This document shows positions 26,393-35,763 of a stretch of DNA of 55,458 nt, piece after piece. The notes under the pieces were generated by a model that saw only the letters and a program-made list of their open reading frames with translations, ran no database searches and had not been told where the DNA came from. The translations under genes were made by a program, and so were the position numbers. The stretch is taken from NCBI GenBank assembly GCA_947495685.1, contig CANLZY010000034.1, positions 1 to 55,458 of the forward strand, in the 5' to 3' direction. Origin of the DNA: an uncultured Tropicimonas sp. (GTDB taxonomy: Bacteria > Pseudomonadota > Alphaproteobacteria > Rhodobacterales > Rhodobacteraceae). The stretch's first letter is position 1. Each line of letters begins with the position of its first letter.

Positions 26393-26591
26393 CAGACAGC
26401 GCGCCTGATCTGTTTGCGACGTCGCATCCTTTGGTCAGGCGATGATCGCCGCCCTGCAGCCCCAACTACCTCAAGATCGAAAAACGACGTGGCGGACACC
26501 CCCAGATCTTGCCCGGAAAGCCCCCCTTGGTCGCGCCCTGCCCTGCAAAGGCAGCGTTCCCTTGACAGGTCAGCCAAGTCCGCCAAACCGA

Positions 26592-26640
26592 TTGACGACG
26601 GCTCAAGATCCCAATAATTCTCATTTGGAAGGTTCCAAAT
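26592..26640 (+). promoter_or_regulatory. Promoter with LacI-type operator before the flavoprotein gene
   Basis: TTGACG at 26592 and TAATTC at 26615 (17-base spacer) form a plausible -35/-10 pair. Directly downstream is the palindrome ATTTGGAAGGTTCCAAAT (26623-26640), perfect apart from the central GG. Its position over the start site suggests repression. An almost identical palindrome precedes the CoA-transferase gene, and a LacI regulator is encoded at 31571. Confidence 0.75.
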
Positions 26641-26749
26641 TAGGATTGGCACTCTTTTTGGGGGATCAAGCCGGGCGTGCGGCGCGCTCCAAATCTCCAT
26701 CCCCGTCGTTCGGTGTGCCACCTCCAAAGCCCAAACGGGAGATCGTTTC

Positions 26750-28846
26750 ATGACCGTTGATGTGCCTCAGAATATCCTCGACGCCTTGACCGACGTGCGG
26801 ATGCCTCGGTTGAAACCGGAAGCGCCAGCCACGGACACCCTGGGTATTGGCGACATGCACATCCCGGTCTTCAGATCCGGCGGCGTTGTCGTGGGCAGCG
26901 GGGCTGCGGGTCTTCGGGCCGCGGTCGAAATGAAGCGCCGCGGCGTCGATGTGGCGATCATCAGCCAGAGCGCCTGGGGCGGGACATCTGCCTGCTCCGG
27001 CTCCGACAAACAGACGCTGCACACCGCCAATACTGCGGACCGGGGCGACAACTATCATTCCATGGCGCGCGCCATCCGGGCTGGCGGAGCGATGGACGAA
27101 GACACGGCCTATATCGAAGCCGTCGGATCCTCCCGCGCGATGGCATCGCTTCAATACCTCGGTCTTCCCCTGCCCCAGGATCCCACAGGTGGCACCTTGC
27201 GCTACCAGACCGATCACGACGAAGTCGGGCGCGCGACGAGTTGCGGCCCCCGCACGTCGCGCCTGATGGTCAAGGTCCTGTCGCAAGAGGCGATCGGCCT
27301 CGGTATCCCGCTCTACAACCACACGACCGCCGTACGGATCCTGGTTGATGGCAACGGAGAGGACCGCCGGGCCCGTGGTGTACTGACGATCCGCCCAAAG
27401 GAGGCAACCGACACCAATCCGCTCGGCCTCGCCGTGTTCCAGTGTGACGCTCTGGTGTTGGCCGCAGGTGGACCGGGCGAGTTGTACCGCGACAGCGTCT
27501 TTCCCAACGGGTGTTTTGGCTCGCTCGGGCTGGCCCTGGAAGCCGGTATCGAATTGGTGAACATCACCGAAAGCCAGTTCGGAATCGGGACCAGACGAGA
27601 AGGCTTCCCATGGAACCTTTCGGGCAGCTATGTTCAGACGCTCCCGTATATCCATTCGGTCGATCCAGATGGCCAGGAGCACAACTTTCTCGCGGAATAC
27701 TATCGCACGACACAGGAACTTGCCTCGAACGTCTTCCGCAAGGGATATCAGTGGCCATTCCACGCGACCCGCATGCTGGAGTTCGGATCCAGCCTGGTCG
27801 ACCTTGCGATCCATCGGGAGACGGAATCCGGCCGCAAGGTATTCATGGACTTCAACCGCAACCCCGAGCCAGTGCCCGGTGACCTGCCCTTCAGCCTTGA
27901 TCGGTTGGACGACGACGTGCGCCGCTATCTCTGCAATTCGGGCGTGGTTCAGGAGATGCCAATCGACCGCCTGCGCCACATGAACCCGCTCGCGATCGAA
28001 CTCTACCGCCGCTACAAGGTCGACATCGCGGCCCAACCGCTGGAATTCGCGGTCAACAATCAGCACATGAACGGTGGGATCTCTGTCGACACCTGGGGCC
28101 GCAGTACATTGCCGGGGTGTTACGCCATTGGAGAAGCCGCCGGCACCCACGGGGCAACCCGCCCCGGCGGCTCTGCGCTGAATGCCGGCCAGGTGTTCGG
28201 AACGCGGGTTGCCGAGCACGTGGCAGCCGGCCCCAACGCACGAACGCCGGCCAGCGCGGATATTGCCGGCCCGACCCAATCCGCCGTCAGACAGATACAC
28301 GCCCTCCTGCGCCCGGACAGCCCCCTGACGCCCGCCGGCGTGCGCGCGAGCGTGCAGGCACGGATGAGCGACAAGGCGGGCATCATCTGCACGCCGAGCG
28401 ACGTGGAACAGGCGTTGACCGAGGCGCGCGCCCTGAACGCTGAAATCCGAAACGTGGGTCTCTCCCTTGTTCGGCCGAGCGAAGCGGGCCGCGTCCTGCA
28501 ATGGCAGCAGATGGCTCTCGCGTCAGAAGCCGTTCTGCAGGCACTGGACCATTTTGTGCGCCACGGCGGCGGGAGCCGCGGAGCGCGGGCGATCTGTGAT
28601 CCCGCCGGCGACTGCCTGCCCGAAACCCCCGGTGGAACGCTGGAACAGTTCCGGTTCCGAAAGGAACGCGAGTGCGACAAGGCAGAGCAGATACGGGTCC
28701 GACTGGAGGACGGAGACATGAAGATCTCGGTCATCCCCAATCGGTCATTTGACGAGGCGTCCAAGCCGGTCTTTGAACGGGACTGGCCGGACTGGTTGAC
28801 CGGGCGCATCTTTGACACCGGCACGAGCGGTCACAAGTGGCAATGA
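26750..28846 (+). CDS. FAD-dependent oxidoreductase, fumarate reductase/aspartate oxidase-like flavoprotein
   Basis: 698 residues. The FAD-binding GVVVGSGAAGLRAAVEMKRRG motif (dinucleotide turn) is near residue 45. The second FAD contact GGISVDTWGRSTLPGCYAIGE...RPGGSALNAGQVFG is near 440-490, as in succinate dehydrogenase/fumarate reductase flavoproteins and L-aspartate oxidase. A helical C-terminal domain follows. No signal peptide is seen. The substrate is unknown. Its operator and the nearby CoA-transferase and enoyl-CoA hydratase suggest oxidation of a carboxylic acid entering CoA metabolism. Confidence 0.85.
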   Translation: MTVDVPQNILDALTDVRMPRLKPEAPATDTLGIGDMHIPVFRSGGVVVGSGAAGLRAAVEMKRRGVDVAIISQSAWGGTSACSGSDKQTLHTANTADRGDNYHSMARAIRAGGAMDEDTAYIEAVGSSRAMASLQYLGLPLPQDPTGGTLRYQTDHDEVGRATSCGPRTSRLMVKVLSQEAIGLGIPLYNHTTAVRILVDGNGEDRRARGVLTIRPKEATDTNPLGLAVFQCDALVLAAGGPGELYRDSVFPNGCFGSLGLALEAGIELVNITESQFGIGTRREGFPWNLSGSYVQTLPYIHSVDPDGQEHNFLAEYYRTTQELASNVFRKGYQWPFHATRMLEFGSSLVDLAIHRETESGRKVFMDFNRNPEPVPGDLPFSLDRLDDDVRRYLCNSGVVQEMPIDRLRHMNPLAIELYRRYKVDIAAQPLEFAVNNQHMNGGISVDTWGRSTLPGCYAIGEAAGTHGATRPGGSALNAGQVFGTRVAEHVAAGPNARTPASADIAGPTQSAVRQIHALLRPDSPLTPAGVRASVQARMSDKAGIICTPSDVEQALTEARALNAEIRNVGLSLVRPSEAGRVLQWQQMALASEAVLQALDHFVRHGGGSRGARAICDPAGDCLPETPGGTLEQFRFRKERECDKAEQIRVRLEDGDMKISVIPNRSFDEASKPVFERDWPDWLTGRIFDTGTSGHKWQ

Positions 28847-28917
28847 CGGCGATTGAGTTTCGACACTCCGGTGGTGTGTGAAGATTGTGGCGCAATGCCC
28901 GCCCCCACCAGATGGTA

Positions 28918-28964
28918 TTGACAGGTAGGACTTGGCCACACTACCAATTTGGAACGTTCCAAGT
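28918..28964 (+). promoter_or_regulatory. Promoter with LacI-type operator before the CoA-transferase gene
   Basis: TTGACA at 28918 and TACCAA at 28942 (18-base spacer) are followed by ATTTGGAACGTTCCAAGT (28947-28964). The core TTGGAACGTTCCAA is a perfect 14-bp palindrome with the central CG typical of LacI-family operators. It matches the palindrome at 26623-26640 in 16 of 18 positions. The overlap with the -10 region implies repression. Confidence 0.8.
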
Positions 28965-29090
28965 GGATCAATGCAAAGACGGCACGGATGTGGTGGACGT
29001 TGATGCCGGCGCGAAAAAGGGCATCGCGCCACAGGCCAGACGCGCTCCGGGCGCGGCACCGCGTGTAGACGTAAGATATCGGGGTTGGAC

Positions 29091-30671
29091 ATGGACAAGA
29101 CAAACAAGGTGGCGAGCGTAGAGGCGGCTGTTGCACGGATTCCCGACGGAGCGGTCATGACGGTTTCGTCCTCTTCCGCGCTCGGCTGTCCGGATCTGTT
29201 GCTGCGCGGGATCGGCGACCGGTTTGCAGAGGAAGGCCACCCGCGCGGGCTGACCACGCTTCATCCCATCGGGGCCGGCGACATGTACGGCGTCAAGGGC
29301 ATCGATCATATCGCCCGGGACGGATTGCTGGAACGGGTCATCGCCGGATCGTACCCGTCCGGCCCCTCCAGCCTGCCGATGCCGGCGATCTGGAGCATGA
29401 TCGTCGAGGATCGTGTGGCCGCCTACAACGTACCCTCCGGCATCGTCTTTGACATGCATCGCGACGTCGCCGCGCGCCGCCCCGGCGTTATGACCAAGGT
29501 GGGCTTGGATACCTTTGTCGACCCGATCCGCGAGGGCTGCGCCATGAACGCCCGAGGGGCCGCGGCACCGATCGTCAGCCGGGTGGAGTTCGGCGGCGAG
29601 ACGTGGTTGCACTTCCCCAATATCGCGCCGGACGTGTGCCTGCTGAGAGCAACGACGGCCGACGAGCGTGGCAACCTGACATACGAGTACGAAGGTGCCT
29701 ATCTCGGTGGGCTGGAACAGGCGATCGCGACCCGCAACAATGGCGGCCTGGTCATAGCGCAGGTCCAGCAGGTCACCGCCGCGGGGACGTCGCGCCCGCA
29801 TGACGTACGGGTGCCCGGGCACCTGATTGACCTTGTGGTGATCGATCCCGACCAGAAACAGACCTGCGAAACGCCCTATGATCCGGCGATCTCCGGACAG
29901 GTCATGCGTCCCTGGTCGAGCTTCGCCCTTGCGGAACACGGGGTCGAGAAGGTCATCGCCCGCCGCGCGGCGATGGAACTGCGCGGCGGCATGACGGCGA
30001 ACCTCGGCTTCGGGATCAGCGCAATGGTGCCGCGCATCCTTCTGGAGGAAGGCCACCCGCAAGCTGTGACCTGGGCCATCGAACAGGGTGCCGTCGGCGG
30101 TATGCCCTTGACGGGGTTTGCCTTCGGCTGCGCATCCAACGCCGACGCCTACGTGCCCGCCCCAAACCAGTTCACCTTCTTCCAGGGCGGCGGGTTCGAC
30201 ATGGCGTTCCTGTCCTTCATGGAGATCGACATCGAAGGCAACGTCAACGTCTCCAAGCTCGGCAAGAAACCCTACCTGACGGCGGGGTGCGGCGGCTTTG
30301 TCGATATCACATCGCATGCCCGAAAGGTCGTCTTTTCGGGGTGGTTCGAGGCTGGCGCCAAGATCGACCTCTCCGACGACGGCATTCGCGTTGTTCAACC
30401 GGGCAAGTTCTCCAAGATGGTCGACACGGTGGAGCACGTGACTTTCTCCGGCCGACGGGCGCGCGAAACCGGACAGGAGATCCTGTACGTCACCGAGCGA
30501 TGCGTCATGCGGCTGACCGACAGCGGCCCGGTCGCCACCGAGATCATGCCCGGCATTGATCCGCAGGCCGATATTGTCGGCGCGTCGGGCGGACGGGTTC
30601 AGGTGGCGGAGAATGCCACGACCTTGCCGCTCAGCTTGCTGTCGACGCGACCTATGGGGTGGACGCCATGA
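29091..30671 (+). CDS. Family I CoA-transferase (YdiF/propionate CoA-transferase-like)
   Basis: 526 residues, fused alpha and beta halves of a family I CoA-transferase. The catalytic glutamate is in AIEQGAVGGMP (E-x-G-A context); GIGDRFAEEG in the N-terminal half lies in the CoA-transferase fold. It should move CoA from a donor such as acetyl-CoA to a carboxylate. The substrate is not predictable from sequence. The gene is preceded by the strong LacI-type operator and overlaps the next gene as ATGA. The ATG at 29091 is used; a TTG two codons earlier is possible. Confidence 0.9.
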   Translation: MDKTNKVASVEAAVARIPDGAVMTVSSSSALGCPDLLLRGIGDRFAEEGHPRGLTTLHPIGAGDMYGVKGIDHIARDGLLERVIAGSYPSGPSSLPMPAIWSMIVEDRVAAYNVPSGIVFDMHRDVAARRPGVMTKVGLDTFVDPIREGCAMNARGAAAPIVSRVEFGGETWLHFPNIAPDVCLLRATTADERGNLTYEYEGAYLGGLEQAIATRNNGGLVIAQVQQVTAAGTSRPHDVRVPGHLIDLVVIDPDQKQTCETPYDPAISGQVMRPWSSFALAEHGVEKVIARRAAMELRGGMTANLGFGISAMVPRILLEEGHPQAVTWAIEQGAVGGMPLTGFAFGCASNADAYVPAPNQFTFFQGGGFDMAFLSFMEIDIEGNVNVSKLGKKPYLTAGCGGFVDITSHARKVVFSGWFEAGAKIDLSDDGIRVVQPGKFSKMVDTVEHVTFSGRRARETGQEILYVTERCVMRLTDSGPVATEIMPGIDPQADIVGASGGRVQVAENATTLPLSLLSTRPMGWTP

Positions 30672-31435
30672 GCGGCGTGCATCTGACGGTCACCGACCGG
30701 GTGGCAGAACTGCGGTTGGACAATCCCGAGAAGATGAATGCCTTCACCGCCGAGATGGTGGTGCAACTTGGCGATCATCTCGATGCGGTGGAGCGACGCT
30801 CCGACATCCGTTGCGTTCTGGTCACCGCCGAGGGCGAGCGCGCCTTCTGTACCGGGGCGGACATCCTGGCATGGGGCGACCTGTCCCCGGCAGAGTTTGC
30901 GCGTCATTGGGTGCGCGACGGCCACCGCGTGTTCGACCGACTGGCGCGCCTGTCCAGGCCGACCATCGCGGTACTGAACGGCCATGCCTTTGGCGGCGGG
31001 CTGGAGTTGGCCGCCGCATGCGACATCCGCGTGATGGCCCCGAAGGCCACCATTGGGCTTCCGGAGGCCAGCGTCGGTATCGTACCTGGCTGGTCCGGCA
31101 CCCAAAGGCTTGCGCGATTGCTGCCGGAACCCGTCCTGAAGGAAATGGCCCTGTTCGGCCGCCGGATTGGCGCCGAGCGGGCCTGTCAGCTGGGGTTTGT
31201 GACAGAGGTGTCCGACGACCCACGGGCCAGCGCCGATACAATTGCCGGGCGCGTGCGAAACCTGTCCCCGCGCGCGGTGGAAATCGCCAAGTCCATGCTC
31301 CACGCCGGGCAAGGTGAAGATCGCGGGGCGATGATCGAGGCGCTAGGATCGGCGGCAATAGCCGCATCTAGCGATCGTACCGAAGGCGTCGCGGCCTTTG
31401 CCGAAAAGCGCAAGCCAGAGTTCCCGGGGGATTGA
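30668..31435 (+). CDS. Enoyl-CoA hydratase/isomerase family protein
   Basis: 255 residues, crotonase fold. The oxyanion-hole segments are AFCTGADILAWGD and HAFGGGLELAAACDIR. The catalytic glutamates of hydratases are expected around LPEASVGIVPGWSG (one E visible). It could be a hydratase, isomerase or hydrolase. Its ATG overlaps the CoA-transferase stop (ATGA), so translation is coupled and the pathway shared. Confidence 0.92.
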   Translation: MSGVHLTVTDRVAELRLDNPEKMNAFTAEMVVQLGDHLDAVERRSDIRCVLVTAEGERAFCTGADILAWGDLSPAEFARHWVRDGHRVFDRLARLSRPTIAVLNGHAFGGGLELAAACDIRVMAPKATIGLPEASVGIVPGWSGTQRLARLLPEPVLKEMALFGRRIGAERACQLGFVTEVSDDPRASADTIAGRVRNLSPRAVEIAKSMLHAGQGEDRGAMIEALGSAAIAASSDRTEGVAAFAEKRKPEFPGD

Positions 31436-31437
31436 GC

Positions 31438-31560
31438 ATGCACGACCAGCATCGCGACAGGACGTTCGTGGACCCTCATCCGGGTGATGGTGAATGGACC
31501 GGGTATGCCGAACTCGATGCCCAGGCTGCGGATCTTGTCCGCGCCGGACATTGCATCTAG
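31438..31560 (+). CDS. Possible small ORF between hydratase and LacI genes
   Basis: 40 codons, starting 3 bases after the hydratase stop and ending 10 bases before the LacI gene. It has no homology I recognise (MHDQHRDRTFVDPHPGDG). It may be translated by coupling, or may be a leftover 5' end of a lost gene. Coding status doubtful. Confidence 0.3.
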   Translation: MHDQHRDRTFVDPHPGDGEWTGYAELDAQAADLVRAGHCI

Positions 31561-31570
31561 GTCCCGCGAG

Positions 31571-32581
31571 ATGAAGCGCAGACCAACGATCATAGATGTC
31601 GCCCGCACCGCGGGCGTGTCGAAATCGACCGTGAGCCTGGTCTTGCAGAACAGCCCTCTGGTCAAATCCGACACGCGCGCCGAGGTCCGGCGTGCCATGG
31701 CCGAGATCGGCTATGTCTACAATCGCGCGGCGGCCAATCTGCGCTCGTCGAACGCCGGTCTGATCGGGCTGGTGATCAACGACCTTCGCAATCCCTTCTT
31801 CACCGAGTTTGCCACATCCGTTCAGATGGCGCTTTCGACCCGAGGTTACGTCACGGTCTTGGCCAACACCGATGACGACCCAGACATGCAGGCCCAGGTG
31901 GTCTCCGCCATGATCGAACACGGGGTGTCCGCCATGGTCATCTCCCCCTCCTATGATGGAGAGGCAGAGACCTTCGGCGCGATCCAGCGGGCCGGAATTC
32001 CCTGCCTTCAGGTCCTGCGGAACGTTGCGCCTGCAGCGGCCGGCATTCCGTTCGCGGCCCCCGACTACCGACATGGAACGGTGTTGGCGGTCGAACACCT
32101 ACTGGAGGAAGGCGCGCGCCGCATCGCCTTCGTCGGCGGCATCGAAGGCCGGTCAGTGACCTTTGAGCGGGTCTCGGGATACCTGTCCGTACTTGAGGCC
32201 GTCGGGATGGAGCCTCTCGTTCTCTCTGGCCGTGCAAGCCGCAAGTTGGGTAAGGACGCAGTCGGGATACTCACGGCGCAGCACCCCACTGTGGACGCGG
32301 TCATGTGTTTCAACGATCTGATCGGTCTCGGCATGCTCGCCGGATGCGCACAGACGGGAATACAGGCCGGTGAAACACTCAAGATCGTCGGGTTCGACGA
32401 TATCGACGAGTGTGGAGATTCCTTTCCGGCGCTGTCGTCGGTGCGATGCAATATCGCTGCGTTTGGCGAGGACATCGCGGCAACGATCCTGAATTGGCTC
32501 GAAAAAAACGAGGTTCCCGTAGCCGAAACCCGAAGCCAGGTGGACCTGATCGTCCGCGAGTCCAGCAGGCGTATCCTCTGA
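31571..32581 (+). CDS. LacI-family transcriptional repressor
   Basis: 336 residues. The N-terminal helix-turn-helix and hinge read TIIDVARTAGVSKSTVSLVL...VRRAMAEIGYVYNRAAANLR, followed by the periplasmic-binding-like effector domain (IGLVINDLRNPFF; VGFDDID near the end). The start at 31571 gives the standard family N-terminus. It is the last gene of the carboxylate/CoA cluster and the obvious reader of the two palindromes at 26623 and 28947. The effector is probably a catabolic intermediate, identity unknown. Confidence 0.93.
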   Translation: MKRRPTIIDVARTAGVSKSTVSLVLQNSPLVKSDTRAEVRRAMAEIGYVYNRAAANLRSSNAGLIGLVINDLRNPFFTEFATSVQMALSTRGYVTVLANTDDDPDMQAQVVSAMIEHGVSAMVISPSYDGEAETFGAIQRAGIPCLQVLRNVAPAAAGIPFAAPDYRHGTVLAVEHLLEEGARRIAFVGGIEGRSVTFERVSGYLSVLEAVGMEPLVLSGRASRKLGKDAVGILTAQHPTVDAVMCFNDLIGLGMLAGCAQTGIQAGETLKIVGFDDIDECGDSFPALSSVRCNIAAFGEDIAATILNWLEKNEVPVAETRSQVDLIVRESSRRIL

Positions 32582-33042
32582 ACTCTCCGGAGCCCAGGCC
32601 CCCTGCCCGTGTGTCGCCGCTGTCGGACGAAGTCGAACGGCGCTATGCTAGGTGAACGACCTCGGCGGTGCCGAAAGCTGTCGCTGGGCTGAGTGGGCAG
32701 TTTCGGTGGTGCAGCACTGGTCATCTTGGGCGCCCCCCCTGACCGGACGTTGAAGGAACAGGCGGCGACTTGCGGCACCGAGTCTCTTGCCAACCGCGGT
32801 GCACAGCGCAGCATTTCCCCGGAGGGGCGGAGTCCCGGCTGCCGCCGTGCAAGGTTCCGACGACCGAGACAGGGCGCCGTCCTCGTCGTTCAACATCTCA
32901 GGCTCTTGAAACAACCGCCAAAGGACCGTTTCGCGTTGGCGAGACAGCGATCGATGCATCCCCGATGCAGACGGATTTCGCCCACTGACCGATCAATTGG
33001 CGTCTTGGGAAAGGTACGGCAGGAATTGAGTTCCGGACAGGT
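32582..33042. other. Intergenic, nothing recognised
   Basis: Between the LacI gene and the convergent AraC-type gene. Only overlapping low-quality frames; no clear terminator, repeat or RNA seen. Confidence 0.5.
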
Positions 33043-34077
33043 TCACTGTGCCTGTTCCGCATGCCGGAAGGCGCTTGGGGAAAGCCCTGTCGAGTCCTTG
33101 AAGGCACGCCGGAAAGCTCTCGGATCCGAATAGCCCAACACTTTGGCGATCTCCTCGAGCGGCATATCCGTTTCAGATAACAACGATCGCGCCCGATCCG
33201 AAAGGACCCGCAGCCGGACTTGACGAAACGTCGTGCCTTCGGCTTTCAGGGCGCGCTGCAGCGTCCTTGGCCCGATGGCAAGCAGCCTGGCAACGACGTC
33301 TTCGGATATGAGGCCAGTCGCAAGGGTGACGTGCAGCATCTGATCCACGCCATCTACCATTGATTGCGCAGGCGCGATGCCCATCAAGCGCCCCAATTCG
33401 CCGAGGGACATCGTTCTCTCTGGCTGCGGTGGTCCGGGATTGAGCGCCGCGAGTTCGGTCAAGCGAATGGCGACACTCGGCACCGGGGCACCCGCGCGGA
33501 TCGTGGTGCCCAAAAGGTCTTCAAGGGCCGCAAGCTCCCGGGGGTTGGTTTCCGGCAGTTCGGCCCAGTCCGGCGTCCAGTCGGCCCCGAGAAAATGGCG
33601 CGCGACCTGCCCGATGATAAACAGCGCGCCTTCGTCGAGGTGGTGATGCCCGATCACCGACAGGCCCTTGGAATCGCGCCCGACGATCAGATGCGTTTCA
33701 GTTTCTCGCAGGGTGATTTCAGAGCCGGGGTGCGTGAACAACAAGGCCCGCCGCCCCCGATCCAACGCCGATGCAAGATCTGGCGCGCCCAACACGAAAT
33801 GGGCATACGCGCCATAGGCCGAATACTCATAGGCCTGCCCGATCCGCGCACCGAGATGGCGGTCGCCGATTGTCCTGGCGACCGAGTCTATCAAGACGGC
33901 TTCGGCAGCATAGGGAATGAAACCTGTGAACCCGCCCAGCATCGCACGGTCGAGTCCGGCTGACCGAAGCGCCCTGTCCACGATCGACCGCGCCGCGAAC
34001 CGATCAAGCAGATCGACGACGTGAACGAGCTCGACGAGGTTCACCAGCTTGTTTTGCACTGGCCCACATTGTCGCAA
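33043..34077 (-). CDS. AraC-family transcriptional regulator (OruR/VirS-like)
   Basis: About 344 residues. The N-terminal 'Arabinose_bd'-type domain carries the conserved region AYAHFVLGAPDLASALDRG...GHHHLDEGALFI. The C-terminal AraC helix-turn-helix reads VVARLLAIGPRTLQRALKAEG and LEEIAKVLGYSDPRAFRRAFK, ending GLSPSAFR. The start is uncertain: TTG at 34077 or nearby GTG codons, with no ATG in range. Divergent from the outer-membrane protein at 34168, so it probably controls the envelope cluster. Confidence 0.88.
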   Translation of the reverse strand: MRQCGPVQNKLVNLVELVHVVDLLDRFAARSIVDRALRSAGLDRAMLGGFTGFIPYAAEAVLIDSVARTIGDRHLGARIGQAYEYSAYGAYAHFVLGAPDLASALDRGRRALLFTHPGSEITLRETETHLIVGRDSKGLSVIGHHHLDEGALFIIGQVARHFLGADWTPDWAELPETNPRELAALEDLLGTTIRAGAPVPSVAIRLTELAALNPGPPQPERTMSLGELGRLMGIAPAQSMVDGVDQMLHVTLATGLISEDVVARLLAIGPRTLQRALKAEGTTFRQVRLRVLSDRARSLLSETDMPLEEIAKVLGYSDPRAFRRAFKDSTGLSPSAFRHAEQAQ

Positions 34078-34167
34078 AATGTCCGGCGCCGCAATGATAT
34101 CATGGCGGCAGGGTGACGTGAGCGGCCGGCCCTAAGCTTGGATAGATGTCGCAGGGAGAACCCTCAG

Positions 34168-34956
34168 ATGCATACCATCGCTTTTCGAACGTCGTTTGCA
34201 ATATGCGGCCTGTGCTTCCCCGTCGCGGCCATCGGGCAAGACGCCGCTGACCTGGCGCAGGAACTGGCGAACCCACTCGCGGCCATCATCTCCGTGCCGT
34301 TCCAGCTGAATTTCGACGACAATCTCGGCCTGACGAACGACGGAAACCGGACGACGTTGAACCTGCAGCCGATCATCCCCTTTGCGCTCGACAACGGCGC
34401 CACCATCATCACGCGAACGATCATCCCCTATATCTGGCAGGAGGACGTGATCCCCGGCACCTCCCAGAACGGCTTTGGCGATGTTCTGGCGAAGGCGTGG
34501 TATTCCCGGACCACCGAGGCCAACCTGACCTGGGGCGTAGGTCCAGTGGTCAGGTTCCCGACCTACTCCGATGTCTCCAGCGAAACATGGGCTGCGGGCG
34601 TCACCGGCATTGCATTGCAGCAGACGGGTCCGTGGACGTACGGCTTGCTGGCCAACCACCTGTGGGATCTGGAAGACGATCCCAAGACACCCACCAACGC
34701 CACCTTCGTCCAGCCCTTCGTCGCCTATTCGACCGAGGGCGCCTGGACCTATTCGATCCAGAGCGAAACCACCTACGACTGGGAATCCGAAAGCTGGTCG
34801 GTGCCGGTGAATGCCTCGGTGTCGAAGCTGGCGATCATCGGCGGCAAGCCGGTCAATTTCCAGGCCGGTGTCGGCAACTGGCTGGAGAGCCCGGATGGCG
34901 GGCCGGAGGACTGGCGGTTCCGCCTCCAGGTTCAGTTCGTGTTCCCGAAGGGATGA
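34168..34956 (+). CDS. Outer-membrane-associated protein ('transporter'/neuromedin-U-like family)
   Basis: 262 residues. A signal peptide ends near AAIGQ. The mature part has the repeated pattern of this poorly described family: NPLAAIISVPFQLNFDDNLG, LNLQPIIPFAL, TRTIIPYIWQED, FGDVLAKAWYS and WGVGPVVRFPT. Alternating hydrophobic residues suggest a beta barrel, and the end FRLQVQFVFPKG fits a final strand. Function unknown. The start has GGGAGA 8 bases upstream. Confidence 0.8.
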   Translation: MHTIAFRTSFAICGLCFPVAAIGQDAADLAQELANPLAAIISVPFQLNFDDNLGLTNDGNRTTLNLQPIIPFALDNGATIITRTIIPYIWQEDVIPGTSQNGFGDVLAKAWYSRTTEANLTWGVGPVVRFPTYSDVSSETWAAGVTGIALQQTGPWTYGLLANHLWDLEDDPKTPTNATFVQPFVAYSTEGAWTYSIQSETTYDWESESWSVPVNASVSKLAIIGGKPVNFQAGVGNWLESPDGGPEDWRFRLQVQFVFPKG

Positions 34957-35079
34957 TCCGGGTGCCCGCGTCGATGCGGGGAACAGCATGACCATCGTAC
35001 TCGTTACCTAGTGCCCTGGTTTCACAAAGTGAGGAGCCACTCGGCACCTTTCTTCAACACGCAAGATAGGAGGGTCCAA

Positions 35080-35295
35080 ATGGCAATCAGACAAACAGTA
35101 CTCACGGCGTCACTCGCATTGGCGGTGGCGATGGGCTTGGCGATTTCCTCACCCGCCATGGCAAACAAACAGCTCGAAAATACAGTTGGCGGTGCGGTTG
35201 TGGGTGCTGGTGTCGGCTACCTTGTGGGGGGCAACAACGGAGCGAAGGGCGGCGCGGTTGTCGGCGCGATTTCTGGCTACAGAAAGAAAAGGTGA
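35080..35295 (+). CDS. Small exported glycine-zipper protein
   Basis: 71 residues. A signal peptide ends at SPAMA. The mature 43 residues are mostly a glycine zipper (VGGAVVGAGVGYLVGG...GGAVVGAISGY) ending in a basic tail KKR. AGGAGG lies ahead of the ATG. It probably associates with the envelope. A GACCCT-TTG-AGGGTC hairpin at 35294-35308 overlaps the stop codon. Confidence 0.8.
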   Translation: MAIRQTVLTASLALAVAMGLAISSPAMANKQLENTVGGAVVGAGVGYLVGGNNGAKGGAVVGAISGYRKKR

Positions 35296-35342
35296 CCCTT
35301 TGAGGGTCCCCATGATGCAACCAAGCTCCAAAGGAATTCAGA

Positions 35343-35720
35343 GTGATACGCCCCATTGAAACCCTCACCGCCGCAACAGCGTGCCTGTTCGCGCTTGGCG
35401 GAGTTGCGCAAGCCGACGAGATAATGGACCAGACCTTCACGGCTGTGCAGCCGTATATGCACCACAGTTGTGGAAGCGTTCTCGACACCTTTGGCGATGA
35501 CGAGGACAAGGTTGCGGAGATCGTGCGCCTGATGGCCATGGTGTCGCTCTACAATCGCCAGATCGACGTCCTGGCAGAGGTTCCCGACGAGCAGGACCGT
35601 GCAAGCCTCAAGGACGAGTTTGTCGAAGAGCTGGAAGACGCCTGTGATGACGATCCCGGCATGCTGTTGGCAGGCGCCGTCGACATCGCTGTCAGAGAAA
35701 CCTTCCGGGCGTTCCACTGA
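35343..35720 (+). CDS. Exported HdeA-like small protein
   Basis: 125 residues starting at GTG with AAAGGA upstream. A signal peptide ends near GVAQA. The helical acidic mature part has two cysteines (C43, C100) that could form the disulphide typical of HdeA/HdeB periplasmic chaperones. Assignment to that family is by architecture only. It lies 43 bases before the DUF1254 pair and is likely co-transcribed. Confidence 0.65.
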   Translation: MIRPIETLTAATACLFALGGVAQADEIMDQTFTAVQPYMHHSCGSVLDTFGDDEDKVAEIVRLMAMVSLYNRQIDVLAEVPDEQDRASLKDEFVEELEDACDDDPGMLLAGAVDIAVRETFRAFH

Positions 35721-35763
35721 CCTGAACCGCCACGTCCTTGCACCGCTCAATAAGGAGTCCAAA

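Noticed and set aside
26666-28501. A 611-codon open frame on the minus strand
   Set aside because: It lies fully antisense to the well-supported flavoprotein gene, has no domains and shows the composition of a high-GC shadow frame.
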